Shown: in pieces, positions 10,967 to 21,228 of the stretch
Layout of the letters: each line of letters starts with the position of its first letter
Position numbering within the stretch: the stretch's first letter is position 1
From: Gautieria morchelliformis
Taxonomy: Eukaryota; Basidiomycota; Agaricomycetes; Gomphales; Gomphaceae
NCBI GenBank assembly: GCA_015179125.1
Contig: WHVA01000061.1
Span: forward strand, 1 to 64,000
Reading direction: 5' to 3'
DNA: 64,000 nucleotides
The notes under the pieces: model-generated
What the model was told of the DNA's origin: nothing
The model's database searches: none
Seen by the model: the letters and a program-made list of their open reading frames with translations, nothing else
Made by a program: the position numbers and the translations under genes

Positions 10967-12210
10967 TTATGCATCCGAACCCCGGTCCCTCATCTTACCT
11001 GCATCCTCATTCCTGTTTCTGTCCTCCAAACCTGATCCCGCCTCCACTCTTTCCTCTGTCTCTTTTTCTTTCTTCTTCTCTTCTTCTTCCTTTTCGTTCC
11101 CCTTTTCCCCCTCCACCACTGTGGTCCACAAGCAAAGCCGTTGTTCATCCAGGAGTTGTGCCGCTCGATCCGCTGCGCAAAGTCCAGGATACCCCGAAGC
11201 AAGTGGTTGCTTCACTCCAACTGCTGGTTCTGCTGGGACAAGAAGTCCCTCAGCATTCCAGATACTTCAACTCCGGAAAAGCTGTCAGGTTTTAAACCCC
11301 TCACTCCCGTTCCCGATGGCCAAGCACTGATGTTGACTGACGGTATGGCTCCCGATGGTTCAATTGACGCGACTTTGGCCTTTTTCGGCCCCAGTCCCTT
11401 GGTTCCCTACTCGTCCTTTCATTTCCATTTCCTGTCCAGGAAGCTACACCGGACCTTTCAGTCCATGCATTCCCGACATGTGGTTTTCTGCCCGCACACA
11501 CACCATGTGTTGCGACACCTGCAAGCGTTGCATGGCTTGCACTGCAACAAAAGCATTAAGTCAAACCCGAACCGAATCGACCTGAGGACTTACCTCTTCA
11601 TCTGACTCTTCCTCACCCGACTCCTCGGTTGCTTTTCTCTTATTCGGTCCCGAGCACCTCAGCTTCGCCTTAGCCACATTCTTTTCCAGCGCATGCTTCA
11701 CTGCCAGAATCCGAGCTTGTGTGGTTGCCAAATCCATGACCACTGGCTCAGGCGACGGGATATGGATGTTTTGATTAACATCGGCTTGCCAGATTTTTTC
11801 AGCTTCCAGGATAGCAATTAGCTGTTTGTGCTCACGTTCAGCTATTATCCCCCATGCCTTCCAAGCCCCCTCAGCTTTCGCTCTCCGGGCTTCCTGCACC
11901 TCTTCAGCCTCCTGTACTTTCCATGCCTGTTCAGCTTCCCGCGGCTCTTCAGCTTTTCGTGCCTCCTCGGCCTTCCATGCCTCTTCAGCTTTCCTCGCAG
12001 CTTTGGCCTGCACTTCCCATTCCTTCCACGCTTCCTCGGATTTCTCCTCATCCTCCGCCATTTCTTCTCCAAGGCTTCCTTGCCCTCCTGCACAAGTTGT
12101 TGTTTCTCTTGGAGCACCTTCCACCGCTCATCTGCTTTGTGCTCTGCCCACATGAGCTCCACATCGAGCTCCTCAATCTCATCGATGTTCATTTCTGGAG
12201 CGTCCGACAT
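10967..12210 (-). pseudogene. Antisense accessory ORF of the chromovirus (coiled coil plus Cys cluster), decayed
   Basis: A spliced gene runs opposite to pol between the chromodomain and the 3' LTR. It starts MSDAPEMNIDEIEELDVELM at 12210. After a frameshift it has an EEAWK/KAEEARKAEE-rich coiled coil and a KRKATEESGEEESDEE acidic stretch. A canonical GTAAGT...TTGCAG intron (11542-11593, 52 bp) leads to an exon with nine cysteines (CKPCNACRCRNTWCVCG, then CRECMD), a TGA at 11458-11460 in place of a probable CGA, and then KVRCSF. Further frameshifted pieces (RGILDFAQRIERHNSWMNNG) reach 10967. The Cys pattern resembles short zinc-cluster motifs. Its role in the element is unknown; regulation of the sense transcript or of silencing is speculation. 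Confidence 0.6.
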
Positions 12211-12332
12211 GATCCATGAAGTTTTGATGATGATGGGAGAAGACAAGAAACAGAATGTGAAACAAAGCTTACATAACCTTCCCAACCCAGCGATCTCCGG
12301 AATCTCACTTATGGCATCATGGGTTTGGCCAT

Positions 12333-12798
12333 AAGGGGGAGGTACTGTTACAATCCGTTCCCAAGTCTGGTCCAGAAGCCTCGGCTTCAGTACTCGCTTG
12401 GGAACCTCGGGTTTCACTCGGCTTCCTTCGGGTTTCTCTTCGTATCTTCCATCACCCCTGACTTCCTTTCCTAGTTAGTTCCCCGTTTGCCTGACCCTTT
12501 GTTCCCCTGTCCGTTGATCCGATCATTGATCCCTCTTGACCCTGCACACGACTTTACTATATAGACCCCCAGTCCATGTATCGTAGTTCCTTAGTTCAGA
12601 TATTGAATTAGCTTCTCATACACTAGACCCTTCTGCTTGATATCAAATCCGATCCTTGGCTTATAGCTGAGACCGTTCCCGAATTAGGGCAGAACACTGA
12701 GTGGGCGCAACCCATGAGGTTGAAGCCAAGCCCTCTGTCCCAAGACCCGAGTTTGGCCCTGGTAAAGCCGAACTACAGTACGACTCACAGTCTTAACA
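12333..12798 (+). repeat. Polypurine tract and 3' LTR of the chromovirus
   Basis: AAGGGGGAGGTAC (12333-12345) is followed by an LTR from TGTTACAATCC (12346) to CTTAACA (12798), 453 bp. A TATA-like ACTATATAGACC lies near 12556. The antisense ORF starts about 135 bp upstream, so this LTR could also carry the promoter for antisense transcription. It is not closely related to the LTR at 1153-1708. Confidence 0.6.
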
Positions 12799-13027
12799 AT
12801 TACCATGCATGTATTATCACCCATATGTATCACAAGTTGTATAAAAGAACTGTGGATTTCTCTCAAGCTCTTGAATTGAGTTGCAACGGCAGGAAAGACT
12901 TTGATTAGTCTGATAACATCGCTAAAATGCCTATATATGTATCACAAGTGGTATAAAAGGATTACATATCCCTGTAATTACTTAGGTAGGCATGAATTTC
13001 CTGTTGTAGACTGACAAGTTACATAAG
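12799..13027. other. Spacer with a direct repeat
   Basis: A unit of about 25 bp (TATGTATCACAAGTTGTATAAAAG and variant) occurs near 12822 and 12935. No coding signal is seen. Confidence 0.4.
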
Positions 13028-13510
13028 CTCATACCGCGTCCGCGCCGTTTTGCTGATGAAAGGGTTGCCAAGGAAAACTATGACACCGACTACTTCATCA
13101 TTGACAAGTTCCCCCATGAGCTACATCCTTTCTATGCCATGCCCGACCCAAATGACTCCATAGGCCTCATCCCTCGCGGCTAGAATACATGCTTACAGAC
13201 GCTCTCAAATTCGTACGACTTTTTCATGCGCGGTGAAGAGATCCTCTCAGGGGCACAGCGTATTCACAAGCCAAACCTACTGAAGATGCATATAAAAGGC
13301 CTCGAGCCTTCTTCAATGCAGGGCTATGTGGACGCATTCAGGCTTGACTGCCCACCACACGCTGGTGAGGGCATTGGCGTGTTTCTCTCAATGCTCCTCC
13401 TCTGATGATCTGCTTAATGAAGCACAGGTCTGGAATGTGTGATCATGCTATTCCTGAAGTTGAACAACTTCGGAGGGTGTCGTTGTTTCCTAGAGACCCT
13501 AAGCGGTTAG
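13028..13510 (+). pseudogene. Aspartyl-tRNA synthetase 3' fragment (copy 1)
   Basis: The sequence encodes class II AspRS C-terminal motifs: ENYDTDYFIIDKFPHELHPF, then after an intron [20 protein letters not shown], then [18 protein letters not shown] (motif 3 region), and after a second intron [13 protein letters not shown]. One base is missing in the codon after LNN relative to the conserved LRRVSLFPRDPKRL; the same deletion is present in copy 2 at 27.4 kb, so both descend from an already broken copy. The first two-thirds of the gene is absent. The copy still carries introns, so it arose by DNA duplication and not by retroposition. It is interrupted at its very end by a copia element. Confidence 0.75.
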
Positions 13511-13750
13511 TGTTGAGTAAAGGACGGTGCAGCGATGCGGCACTTCGGTCTGCTAACGTAAGCTGATGACGCATGCGATAATGACACGTATAGGACACAA
13601 AAGAGGGAGCGGACAAGAGCAGGAAGATACAAGGAACTATAGAACAAGGAACTTAATACAATTAGGATAGAACGTGTATTTAGGACAGCGACGAGAGTCG
13701 CTGTCAGGACATCGAATCTACCCCGGACTATTATTCTACTTCGACCTATA
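13511..13750 (+). repeat. 5' LTR of the host-gene-carrying copia element
   Basis: 240 bp. It differs from the 3' LTR at six positions, every one a CpG to TpG or CpA change, and there are no indels. Confidence 0.9.
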
Positions 13751-13763
13751 GGTTATGGGCCCC
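13751..13763 (+). promoter_or_regulatory. Copia primer-binding site
   Basis: GGTTATGGGCCCC is placed immediately after the 5' LTR and is complementary to the anticodon stem-loop of initiator tRNA-Met. This supports half-tRNA priming. Confidence 0.7.
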
Positions 13764-13820
13764 GGCCATAACTAATATCTATTATATCGAACTTCTACAT
13801 CAGTAACAAATCGACCAACA

Positions 13821-14765
13821 ATGTCTCTTGCCGGCACAGTTCATACATTCAGAGTTGACCCGCTGAATGGGGACAACTATGCCGCATGGCGCCGCCGCCT
13901 TGAATGGATCTTGGATGACCAAGAACTTTGGGACGTCACCAGCGGCACCGAGGTAGAACCGGAACCAGCCGATCAGAGTAACAGCGGCAGAGAGACAGGC
14001 GATCGCTAAAAGGACAAGAAGGCAAGGAAGGAAGTTTGCATATCTGATGGACACCTGGTTTATATTGACCAATCTATGACAAGCAATACTATCTGGACTA
14101 GGCTACAGGGAATATTCGAGTCTAAAGGAGCTGTCGGCATCGTCAATCTCCACCGCGACTTCTTTCATACCTTTGCTGAGGACGGCGCCAACATGGAGGA
14201 ACATGTTCGAAAGCTTCGAGGGCTCAGACAAGAACTGAATGCCCGTGGTCAATTGATTACAGATACCGATTTTTCAAGTACGCTACTTACCTCATTGCCG
14301 GAATCTTGGTCCTCGTTTATCACCGCGGTCAACGCCGGTGGTGTTGCAATATCGTCGGATGTCCTGATAGCCAGGATCCTGGACGAAGATAGGGCCCGAC
14401 AGGCAGGATTGGGCCGACAGACGGTTCTTCGGACTCAGTCACGTGATGACTCAGGAGCCACGAAGGGGAAGTGCCATAACTGTGGAAAACTAGGGCACTA
14501 CATAAAAGATTGTTGGGCAAAGGGCAGAGGCAAAGAAGGCCAGGCCCCTGCGTGGTATAAATCAAAGGAAAATGATGCAGCTAAGCAGGCCTACAAAAAT
14601 GATTTTGCATTTATGCTAAACGACGTTGCGCTCATTTCGATATCTGCATCAGACTGGCTAGCAGACTCGGCGGCGAACACGTACATAGCCGGCAACCAAG
14701 ATTGTTTTTCGACTTATACAGCAGACAAATATTCTAACATGCCAAGGGAGAAACGAGACGGCTGT
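13821..14765 (+). pseudogene. Copia Gag and start of protease
   Basis: The frame starts MSLAGTVHTFRVDPLNGDNY and has the copia Gag pattern 'L-x-G-x-N-Y-x-x-W' and a TAA in the linker at 14007-14009. It resumes with TSNTIWTRLQGIFESKG, LTSLPESWSSFI and a CCHC knuckle (CHNCGKLGHYIKDCW). It ends in DWLADSAANTYIAGNQDCF, the start of the retropepsin (DSAA in place of DSGA). The copia-like sequence stops near 14765, where the captured block begins. Confidence 0.8.
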
Positions 14766-16075
14766 GCTCGAGGGGGAGGAATATATAACACGTGAGCAAC
14801 AGCACTTGCAGAAGTGAAAGACGAAAACGAGGCCCTCCATGTACGGCATGAAGAGGATATCATTGTTATTGAGTGCCGTGAGGATGAGAAGGTTGCGCTA
14901 CAGGATGAAGTTGAACGGCTGAAGCTAGAGGAGGAGGACTTGCAACAACGGAGAGAGGCTGAGACACTCAAAAGAAGTGAAAGCCGGGCACCGCTTTATG
15001 AGGAGCGTGAAAGGCGTGAGGTAGTCGAGGATAATCTCAACGCGGTACGTGACCAGCTGGCTGCTACAATGATCGAGCTTCAGCAGCGCGAGGAAGACCT
15101 GGAGATGAGGCGCCAGGAGATCAATGAAATGCTCGTTGAGCACAGGCGGCAGCTCCAGGCTGTAGATGATGATTGGAAAGAGTCCAGAGAAATCCGGACG
15201 CAAGTGGAAGAGCTAGAAGAGTCACATAGGGAGGCACATCTCAAGTTCGAGACTGCCCTGGAACATCAGGAGCTGAAAAAGGACGAGATCGAGGCTACAA
15301 ACCTTGATATTGAGCGACTTGGCCAACGCGTGTGGGAACTGGAAAACGAGGTGGATGCCGCTGCCCTGGAATGCGAACTAGAGCTCGAACTAGCTGAGGG
15401 GGAGCTGGATGAGGATGAAGGGATGGAAGCCATTCCCATAGGGAAACAGCACAACTCCGGAAGACCACTATCTCATAAACAGGAGCTTGCTCGGTCAGAG
15501 GACACGATGACCACGATGAGTATCAAGGCAATACCGCCACCCTCTCCGCAAGAGATTCACAGGAAGCTCTCGGTCCATGCCAAACCCAAGAAATTGAGTG
15601 TGTCACCGAGTGCAATGTCTGGTACAGAGTCGGACTCCGGTTCTCAACTGGCATCATTGGAGGTCAGGTCGCCCCAAGGTCACGGTTCTGGGGGAGCGCC
15701 CATCTATGCCTCTGGCTCACAGCCCCCGCTGCAGTCTATAGTGGAACGTAGATCAGGGAGCGGCGACGAGTCAGACGAGGACGAGGAGGGCGAGTGGCGA
15801 GTGGCTGATAAGGACAAGCGACGTGAAGATGAAGAAACTGTCGTCAAAAGCGGATATTTGTGGAGAAAAGGTTGTCAGAAAAATCCCTTGTTTGTCCTGC
15901 ACTCACCGCACCTTGCCTACTACAAGACATCAGCAGAGTACCGACTGCTGCATCTGCTGGACCTGAATGAAGTGCACTCGGTGACGCCGGTGTCGCTCAA
16001 GAAGCATCGCAGCACGTTTGGACTCGTGCTGCCGACACGCACATTTTACCTGCATGAGAAAAAGAGCGGGCTGGG
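14766..16075 (+). pseudogene. Captured host fragment: coiled-coil / PH-domain protein
   Basis: One frame stays open from 14814 to 16075, over 1.2 kb. It has a long Glu/Lys/Arg coiled coil (EVERLKLEEEDLQQRREAET), a Ser/Pro linker (AIPPPSPQEIHRKLSVHAKP) and an acidic GSGDESDEDEEGEWRV. A pleckstrin-homology domain start follows (VVKSGYLWRKG, LFVLHSPHLAYYKTSAEYRL, TFGLVLPTRTFYLHEKK), truncated before its C-terminal helix. The start and end of the host protein are missing. The absence of introns over 1.2 kb, in a genome where genes have one every few hundred bases, hints at capture from mRNA. PH domains bind phosphoinositides; no function is expected here. Confidence 0.7.
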
Positions 16076-16570
16076 GCATGCGGCTGTACCACTTGGTCGC
16101 GATGCTGACGCCGAACGAGAACATCATGATCATGGGGAGCATCCTGAACACGAACTGGACGCTGCGCAAGTTCCGGATGGAGTACCAGGTGGAGTGGCTG
16201 TCTTGGCCAACGCACATGAGGCTCGGGACGGTGACGGACTTTGGAACGAACCTCGGGTACTCGACGCACTCGATGCACACGAACTCGCGGCTGGTTTTCC
16301 TGGACTGCCGGGGACGGCGCTGCTGCTGCTCCTTCTATCGTCAGCGAACAACTACACATGGAAGATCCTGGTGTACGGCAGATCCGACAAGTTCGACATG
16401 CTGAGCAACTTCCAGTACTCGGCGCAGGACCCAGCATAGAGCCAGTGCTCGTGGATCGAGATCGTGCGGGATAGGACGACGGACGGGTGGAAGGTAGACA
16501 ACGCAATGCCAGATGAGGTGCCCGAGAGGGACGATAAGGTGGTGGGAGAGGCGCAGGTGACGCTGGGAAC
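16076..16570 (+). pseudogene. Captured host fragments: glyoxal (copper radical) oxidase, segments in permuted order
   Basis: The first segment (16076-16320) reads MRLYHLVAMLTPNENIMIMG, then KFRMEYQVEWLSW and TDFGTNLGYSTHSMHTNSRL. It matches the C-terminal pattern of AA5 glyoxal oxidases (RLYHS-A-L, TEYRVE, HMN-RLVFL). The second segment (16328-16520) reads NNYTWKILVYGRSDKFD, SQCSWIEIVRD and WKVDNAMPDEV. It resembles the 'NYTPEVLVCGGS ... QCSR ... MPEARV' block that lies upstream of RLYHS in real enzymes. The order is therefore swapped and the copper ligands are not all present. GC content is clearly higher than in the copia parts. The family call rests on motif memory only. Confidence 0.6.
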
Positions 16571-16629
16571 TGACAAGGCACGTGTGGAGACATGGCCTCC
16601 ATCGCCACCACCATTGCCCGCAAAAGGGC

Positions 16630-16894
16630 TCCACCTGGACCAGTCGGTCACAGTAGCATGGAAAGGACTCAGAGAGTCTATTGCTTGGAGTTCAAGGAAT
16701 CAGCACGCAGTAGCAATACCTATGACAGAGGCCAAGTACCTACCACTTGATCTGCGAGAAAGCGGCCTCTAACAAGGCTTCGCTAAACTCACGCCAGGTC
16801 GAAGGAGGATCTCGCGGATTTTATGGTGAAGTGATTGGAGTGGCATCAACATGGGCATGTGCGAAAGGTTAGGACTCACCGAAGTGAGGGGGAG
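16630..16894 (+). pseudogene. Copia RNase H tail and polypurine tract
   Basis: The frame reads SVTVAWKGLRESIAWSS, then PMTEAKYLPLDLRE, a decayed version of the copia RNase H end (VSWKS-RQ---LSSTEAEY--L). After a shift it continues with a KEDLADFMVK-LEWHQH stretch like the usual LADIFTKAL tail. The polypurine tract GTGAGGGGGAG (16884-16894) directly precedes the 3' LTR. Confidence 0.65.
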
Positions 16895-17134
16895 TGTTGA
16901 GTAAAGGACGGTGCGGCGATGCGGCACTTCGGTCTGCTAACATAAGCCGATGACGCATGCGATAATGACACATATAGGACACAAAAGAGGGAGCGGACAA
17001 GAGCAGGAAGATACAAGGAACTATAGAACAAGGAACTTAATACAATTAGGATAGAACATGTATTTAGGACAGCGACGAGAGTCGCTGTCAGGACATCGAA
17101 TCTACCCTGGACTATTATTCTACTTCGACCTATA
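16895..17134 (+). repeat. 3' LTR of the host-gene-carrying copia element
   Basis: 240 bp, 97.5% identical to the 5' LTR by my own alignment (six differences), followed by the GTTAG duplication. Confidence 0.9.
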
Positions 17135-17139
17135 GTTAG

Positions 17140-17869
17140 AGCCATAACAGACTAACACGGCATAACAGACTAACACGGCAGTGGTGTGTCCACGGAAGTC
17201 CGGTACCTGTAGAAACCATTAAATTACATGTCCGCCAATCAATTTCCTGATGGGGTTCAAGGTTAGTCCAAACATTATATGTACCTTTTTTGGAGAGTCC
17301 TCCACAGCGGAAGTAAACTCAATCAGAGTCAATTTGCCAGATATTACTGTAGCCGCACGACCAACGCGGAACTTCCACCGGGACTAGGTTCGGCGCAAGC
17401 CTTGAAGCTCCGACTTCATCTCCAGAGGAGAGGCTTGTAGCTGCGCTAGGGGGACCGTCTCTTCACGGTGCTGCGTCGGCCACAACACCTCTCGCGTCAA
17501 GGTTTCTTTAGATTATCGTAACAGAGATGTATTCTGACAACTTGTCCTGTGTGAGTAGCTAAGAATCAATTTAATTATGTCGTGATGTATGTGCCTTCTG
17601 GGACGAGTGACAAATGGCTTGTGAGGCACGTAGTTGAACCAGTCACTCAAGAATAATTTTCAGAAAATTATAACAATGACCTGTATTATGTTTTAAAGTG
17701 ATCCCATAAATTACTTTGCTGCTCGGTGACCGGTGGGCACAGCACCAGGCACTTTTCCAGACGACGGTGTCGACAGTTCGTTACGTCACGTGACTTTAAG
17801 CACACTCGCATTTTAAATGGACATCGACGTATGCTGGGGAGATATCCTGCTGTTATCATGCAAATGTCA
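17140..17869. other. Non-coding sequence; first 200 bp paralogous to 27,470-27,670
   Basis: 17140 to about 17345 continues the duplicated segment downstream of the AspRS fragment (same GTGGTGTGTCCACG and TTTCCTGATGGGGTTCAAGG blocks as near 27.5 kb). After CCAGATATTACTG the copies diverge. The remaining 500 bp have no recognisable gene. Confidence 0.6.
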
Positions 17870-17874
17870 AGACC

Positions 17875-17977
17875 TGAGTTCGAAGGTAGAATCACCGAAT
17901 AGAGTTCTACCTTCAAACTCCGACTACTATGTAGCTGCTAGAGACTGACTAATCAACATGCATGACCAATAGCGACA
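17875..17977 (-). repeat. 3' LTR, 103 bp, internally deleted
   Basis: It is 80 bp shorter than the 5' LTR. The missing block lies between two copies of ACCTGAGTTCGAAGGTAGAA present in the long LTR, which is what recombination or slippage between direct repeats would give. Confidence 0.8.
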
Positions 17978-18005
17978 CACCCCCCTGACGAAGTCAAGCT
18001 CCCAG

Positions 18006-19520
18006 CTAGAAGAGTCCCATAGCGCGTCGGTGTCGTTCCAATGACTCGCGCGGTAGCGCCTTTGTTAATAGGTCCGCCGGCATATCCTTCGTAGGTACAT
18101 AGCCTACTCGGATGAGCCTTTCTGCGACCTTTTCGCGTAACCAAAAGAACCGAAGGTCAAGGTGTTTCATACGCCCGTGGTGCTCCGGATTTTTGGCTAC
18201 GGACAGGGTGGATTGGTTGTCTATGTGGAGACAGGATGGCTTTTCGATTGTCGATCCAAGTTCGTCGAATAGGTTCCGCAACCATACGATCTCGGTTCCG
18301 GCTAGGGTGGCGGCAACAAATTCGGCTTCTGTTGTAGAAAGTGTGACTATATTCTGCAATTTGCTGGCCCAGCTGACCGCTCCTGTCCCAACTTTGGCTA
18401 GGAATCCGGAGGTTGATCTGCCGTTGTCGGGATTCCCCCTATGGTCGGCGTCCGCCCACGTTTGGAATGCATCAGTCGAGTTGTTAGGGGCAAAGGTGAG
18501 CGCAATGTCTATAGTTCCTTGCAAGTATCGTAGGAGATGTTTCACGGCTGCCCAGTGCGCAGGACCAGGGTTTGAGTTGAAGCGGGCGAGGCATCCTACA
18601 GTGTATGCGATGTCCGGGCGGGTTGCTATCGCAAGATAGTTTAATGCGCCAACTGCGTTCAGGTACGGTGTATTTCGCATCTCCTCTATCTCTTCAGGGG
18701 TTGACAGTCCCATGGCTGAACTTAAATTTAGTCCAGGAGTCATGGGTGTGAATACTGGGCGGCAGTCTGCCATGTGGAACCGTTCCAGAATATTCTTTAT
18801 ATATTACTTCTGCGAGAGCTTCAGCATCTTCTGTGAGCGGTCGTAATCCACTTCTACACCCAATAGTGATGTCGTTGCTCCCAGAACCTTTAGTTTGAAT
18901 ATCTTGGCAAGTTCGCCCTTTATTCGGTCTAGATCTGGTTTAGAACTTGATACTAGAGTTAGGTCATCGACAAAGACTGGAATGGCAATCTTCGTAGCAT
19001 TGTTCGTCCAGATATAAATGCTCGGATCCGATTGGAGACGGTTGAATCCCAGACTTTCTAGTGCGGCCCCAAGTCGCTCGTACCATAGCCTCCCACTCTG
19101 TTTAAGCCCGTAAAATCCTCTCTTTAGTTTGCATACCCAGTCTTTTCCCCCTTGATGATATCCTTCTGGCTGTTCCATGTAAATATTGGCATCGTCACCC
19201 AGTATTCCGTTGAGATAGGCATTTGAGATGTCGACCGATTCGATGTGCACTCCTTGGAGTGCTCCCTGAGCTAGTATGGTGCGCAAGGCAGCCCATCTTG
19301 CTGTGGGAGCAAACACTTCATCGTAATCAATGCCTGGTCGTTGGGTATACCCTTTTGCGACTAGACAGCTCTTGTACTTGTCCAGGGATCCATCTGAGTG
19401 GAGCTTTATTCGGAACACCCATCTCGACCTGATGGCTTTCTCTCCAGGTGGCAGCCGCACGAGTTCCCATGTCCCATTGTTTAGGAGTGCTTGGATCTCC
19501 GCATCTGTTGACCCTTTCCA
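18006..19520 (-). pseudogene. Copia reverse transcriptase and RNase H
   Basis: The RT frame (19460-18804) shows KAIRSRWVFRIKLHSDGS, YDEVFAPTARWAALR, ISNAYLNG (catalytic Asp), YGLKQSGRLWYERL and the active-site FVDDL, the copia form of YVDDM. A TAA at about 18801-18803 interrupts the frame. It continues from 18773 with PYLNAVGALNYLAIATRPDI and the RNase H segments TWADADHRGNPDNGRSTSGF and STTEAEFVAA, ending ...RRAMGLF at 18006. The join to the integrase frame at about 19.5-19.7 kb needs a frameshift. Inactive. Confidence 0.85.
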
Positions 19521-19726
19521 CAGTTGGTTGTCAGATCATCGCATCGCTTCTGCAAAGGTTTTGGGGACCCTATCGTCTTTGATTGTCGCATTCAGGGCTA
19601 TTTCGATGGTTCCTGGTGGGAAATGCCGCCGCTGTCATCGTGGACAAATTCCAAGGCTTCTATGATGGACGTGATCGCTGCTGCACCCCCCTCAGGGACT
19701 GAGTCATGGTCTGGTGGTGGACATGG

Positions 19727-21228
19727 TCAGAGGAATGGATCATGGAGATGTCGGTAGTCGACCTGAGTAGTATTTCTGCTTGAACGGCGGGGCTCATCAA
19801 CGGGCAAGTGTGGTTGATCTGGGACTGGTGGGATAGGAGGCGGTGGATCTGGATTGGGGACGGGTTGGTCTTCGAGGCCTTCGTTAGGGGGGTCAGGTGC
19901 AGGGTTTGGATCTTGCAGATCTTGAGTGACGTCTGGTGGAACGGCTGCTTCCCTTGGGGTTAGCATGGGCGCAGGCAGGAGATATTCATGGTTAGTGGGA
20001 TTTGATGTGGATAAGCCTGGGAATTCAGATTCATTGAAGATAACATCACGAGATATGACGGTGCGTTTTGTGATGGGATCAAAGCAGCGCCAGCCCTTGT
20101 ACCCAGTTTCAAAACCAAGGTATATGCACTTTCGAGTCCTTGGTTGCAATCCATTTCGGTCTCCTTTCTGCACATGGACGTAGGCGGTGCACCCAAATGT
20201 GCGGAGCATACCAAGGTCTGGCTTGTGACCATGCCAGGCTTCGTAGGGTGTCATGTGTGGGAGAGCAGCGGTTGGAGTGGCGTTGACGATACGCACTAAT
20301 AGTTTCAGGGCGTCCCCCCACATCATCGCTGGTAGGCGAGCTTGCTGTAGCAGTGCGACCGTTCCCTCAATGAGAGTACGATTCGTGCACTCTGAGATTC
20401 CGTTTTGTTGTGGTGTGGCTTTCGTAGTGTGCTCGTGAATTATACCTCGGCGTTTGAAGTGTTCGTCCCACTTTTGTCCTATGTATTCTCCACCTTTGTC
20501 GTCTCTGAACCTTCTCACCCTCGAGCCCGTTTGGTTCTCGGCAAATGCTTCGTAGGCGCAATATGCATCAAAAGCCTCATCCTTCGTTCTTAGAAGGTAT
20601 ACCCATCTATATCTCGTGTGGTCGTCCGTGAACGTTATCCAGTAGCGATGCCCAGATGCAGTGCGGACTGGCAGTGGTCCGTGTACATCTGAAACAATAA
20701 GGTCGAGTGGTTTCGAGGCACGGCTATTAGTCCTTTTTGGGAAGGCATCGCGGTGTTGCTTTGCGGCGATGCATGGTTCACAGAGGGTCGGTATGTTTGT
20801 GCATGAATTTATTTTTATTCCATGAGCCATGTCATGGTCTAGCAATCTCTCCAGACGTGCCGATCCAATATGGGCAAGCCGTTTGTGCCATAGTGGGCGA
20901 TCCTCTAACGATGAGGCAACAAGGGCCTGTTCTGAGCTGGGTACAGTGTTTCCTATCAGGTAACCTGTGCCATTCCGCACTGCGGCGTAAAAACGCAGGT
21001 TCCCCCCTTGGAAGAACGAGATGCAATCCTTTATAATACTGACTGTGAATTTATGATGTATAGTGAGGTGCAGAACAGCGAGTAGATTGTTTTGGAGAGA
21101 AGGTACGTGTAAGACTTTTGAGAGGATAACATTTTGCGCCACCTTCCCATTTATTATGGGTGCGAATAATATTCGGCCCTTTCCCGCTGAGTACACCACT
21201 TCATTCGTTGCCAGTCAAATGGGTATGC
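19727..21228 (-). pseudogene. Copia GAG-pre-integrase and integrase
   Basis: After a TGA separating it from gag (PYRIPI stop LATNEVVYSAGKG, probably CGA to TGA), the frame has WHKRLAHIGSARLERLLDHD (pre-integrase, zinc-binding His). It also has LCEPCIAAKQHRDAFPK, the integrase core with Asp in LIVSDVHGPLPV and FTDDHTRYRWVYLL, and Glu in the TPQQNGISECTNRTL region. A Pro/Asp-rich linker ends near 19727. Confidence 0.85.

Larger units (their letters stand above)
13511..17134 (+). mobile_element. Ty1/copia element carrying captured host-gene fragments
   Basis: Two 240-bp LTRs (13511-13750 and 16895-17134; TGTTGAG...CCTATA) are flanked by the 5-bp duplication GTTAG (13506-13510 and 17135-17139). 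The uninterrupted site survives in the paralogous copy at 27.47 kb. Inside, in order, are the primer-binding motif, copia gag with zinc knuckle and protease start, about 1.8 kb of non-copia coding sequence (PH-domain protein and glyoxal oxidase pieces), a copia RNase H tail, a polypurine tract and the 3' LTR. Integrase and RT are missing, so it would depend on another copia for movement. Confidence 0.85.

Noticed and set aside
11826..12334. Plus-strand Phe/Leu/Ser-rich frames near 12 kb
   Set aside because: These are antisense readings of the KAEEARKAEE coiled coil of the minus-strand accessory ORF.
15997..16623. 208-aa minus-strand frame over the captured oxidase block
   Set aside because: High GC keeps several frames open here; the plus strand shows conserved oxidase motifs and the minus strand shows none.
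17876..17935. TTCGAA-containing stretch that looks like a tRNA T-loop
   Set aside because: No cloverleaf can be folded, and the stretch is part of the copia LTR.
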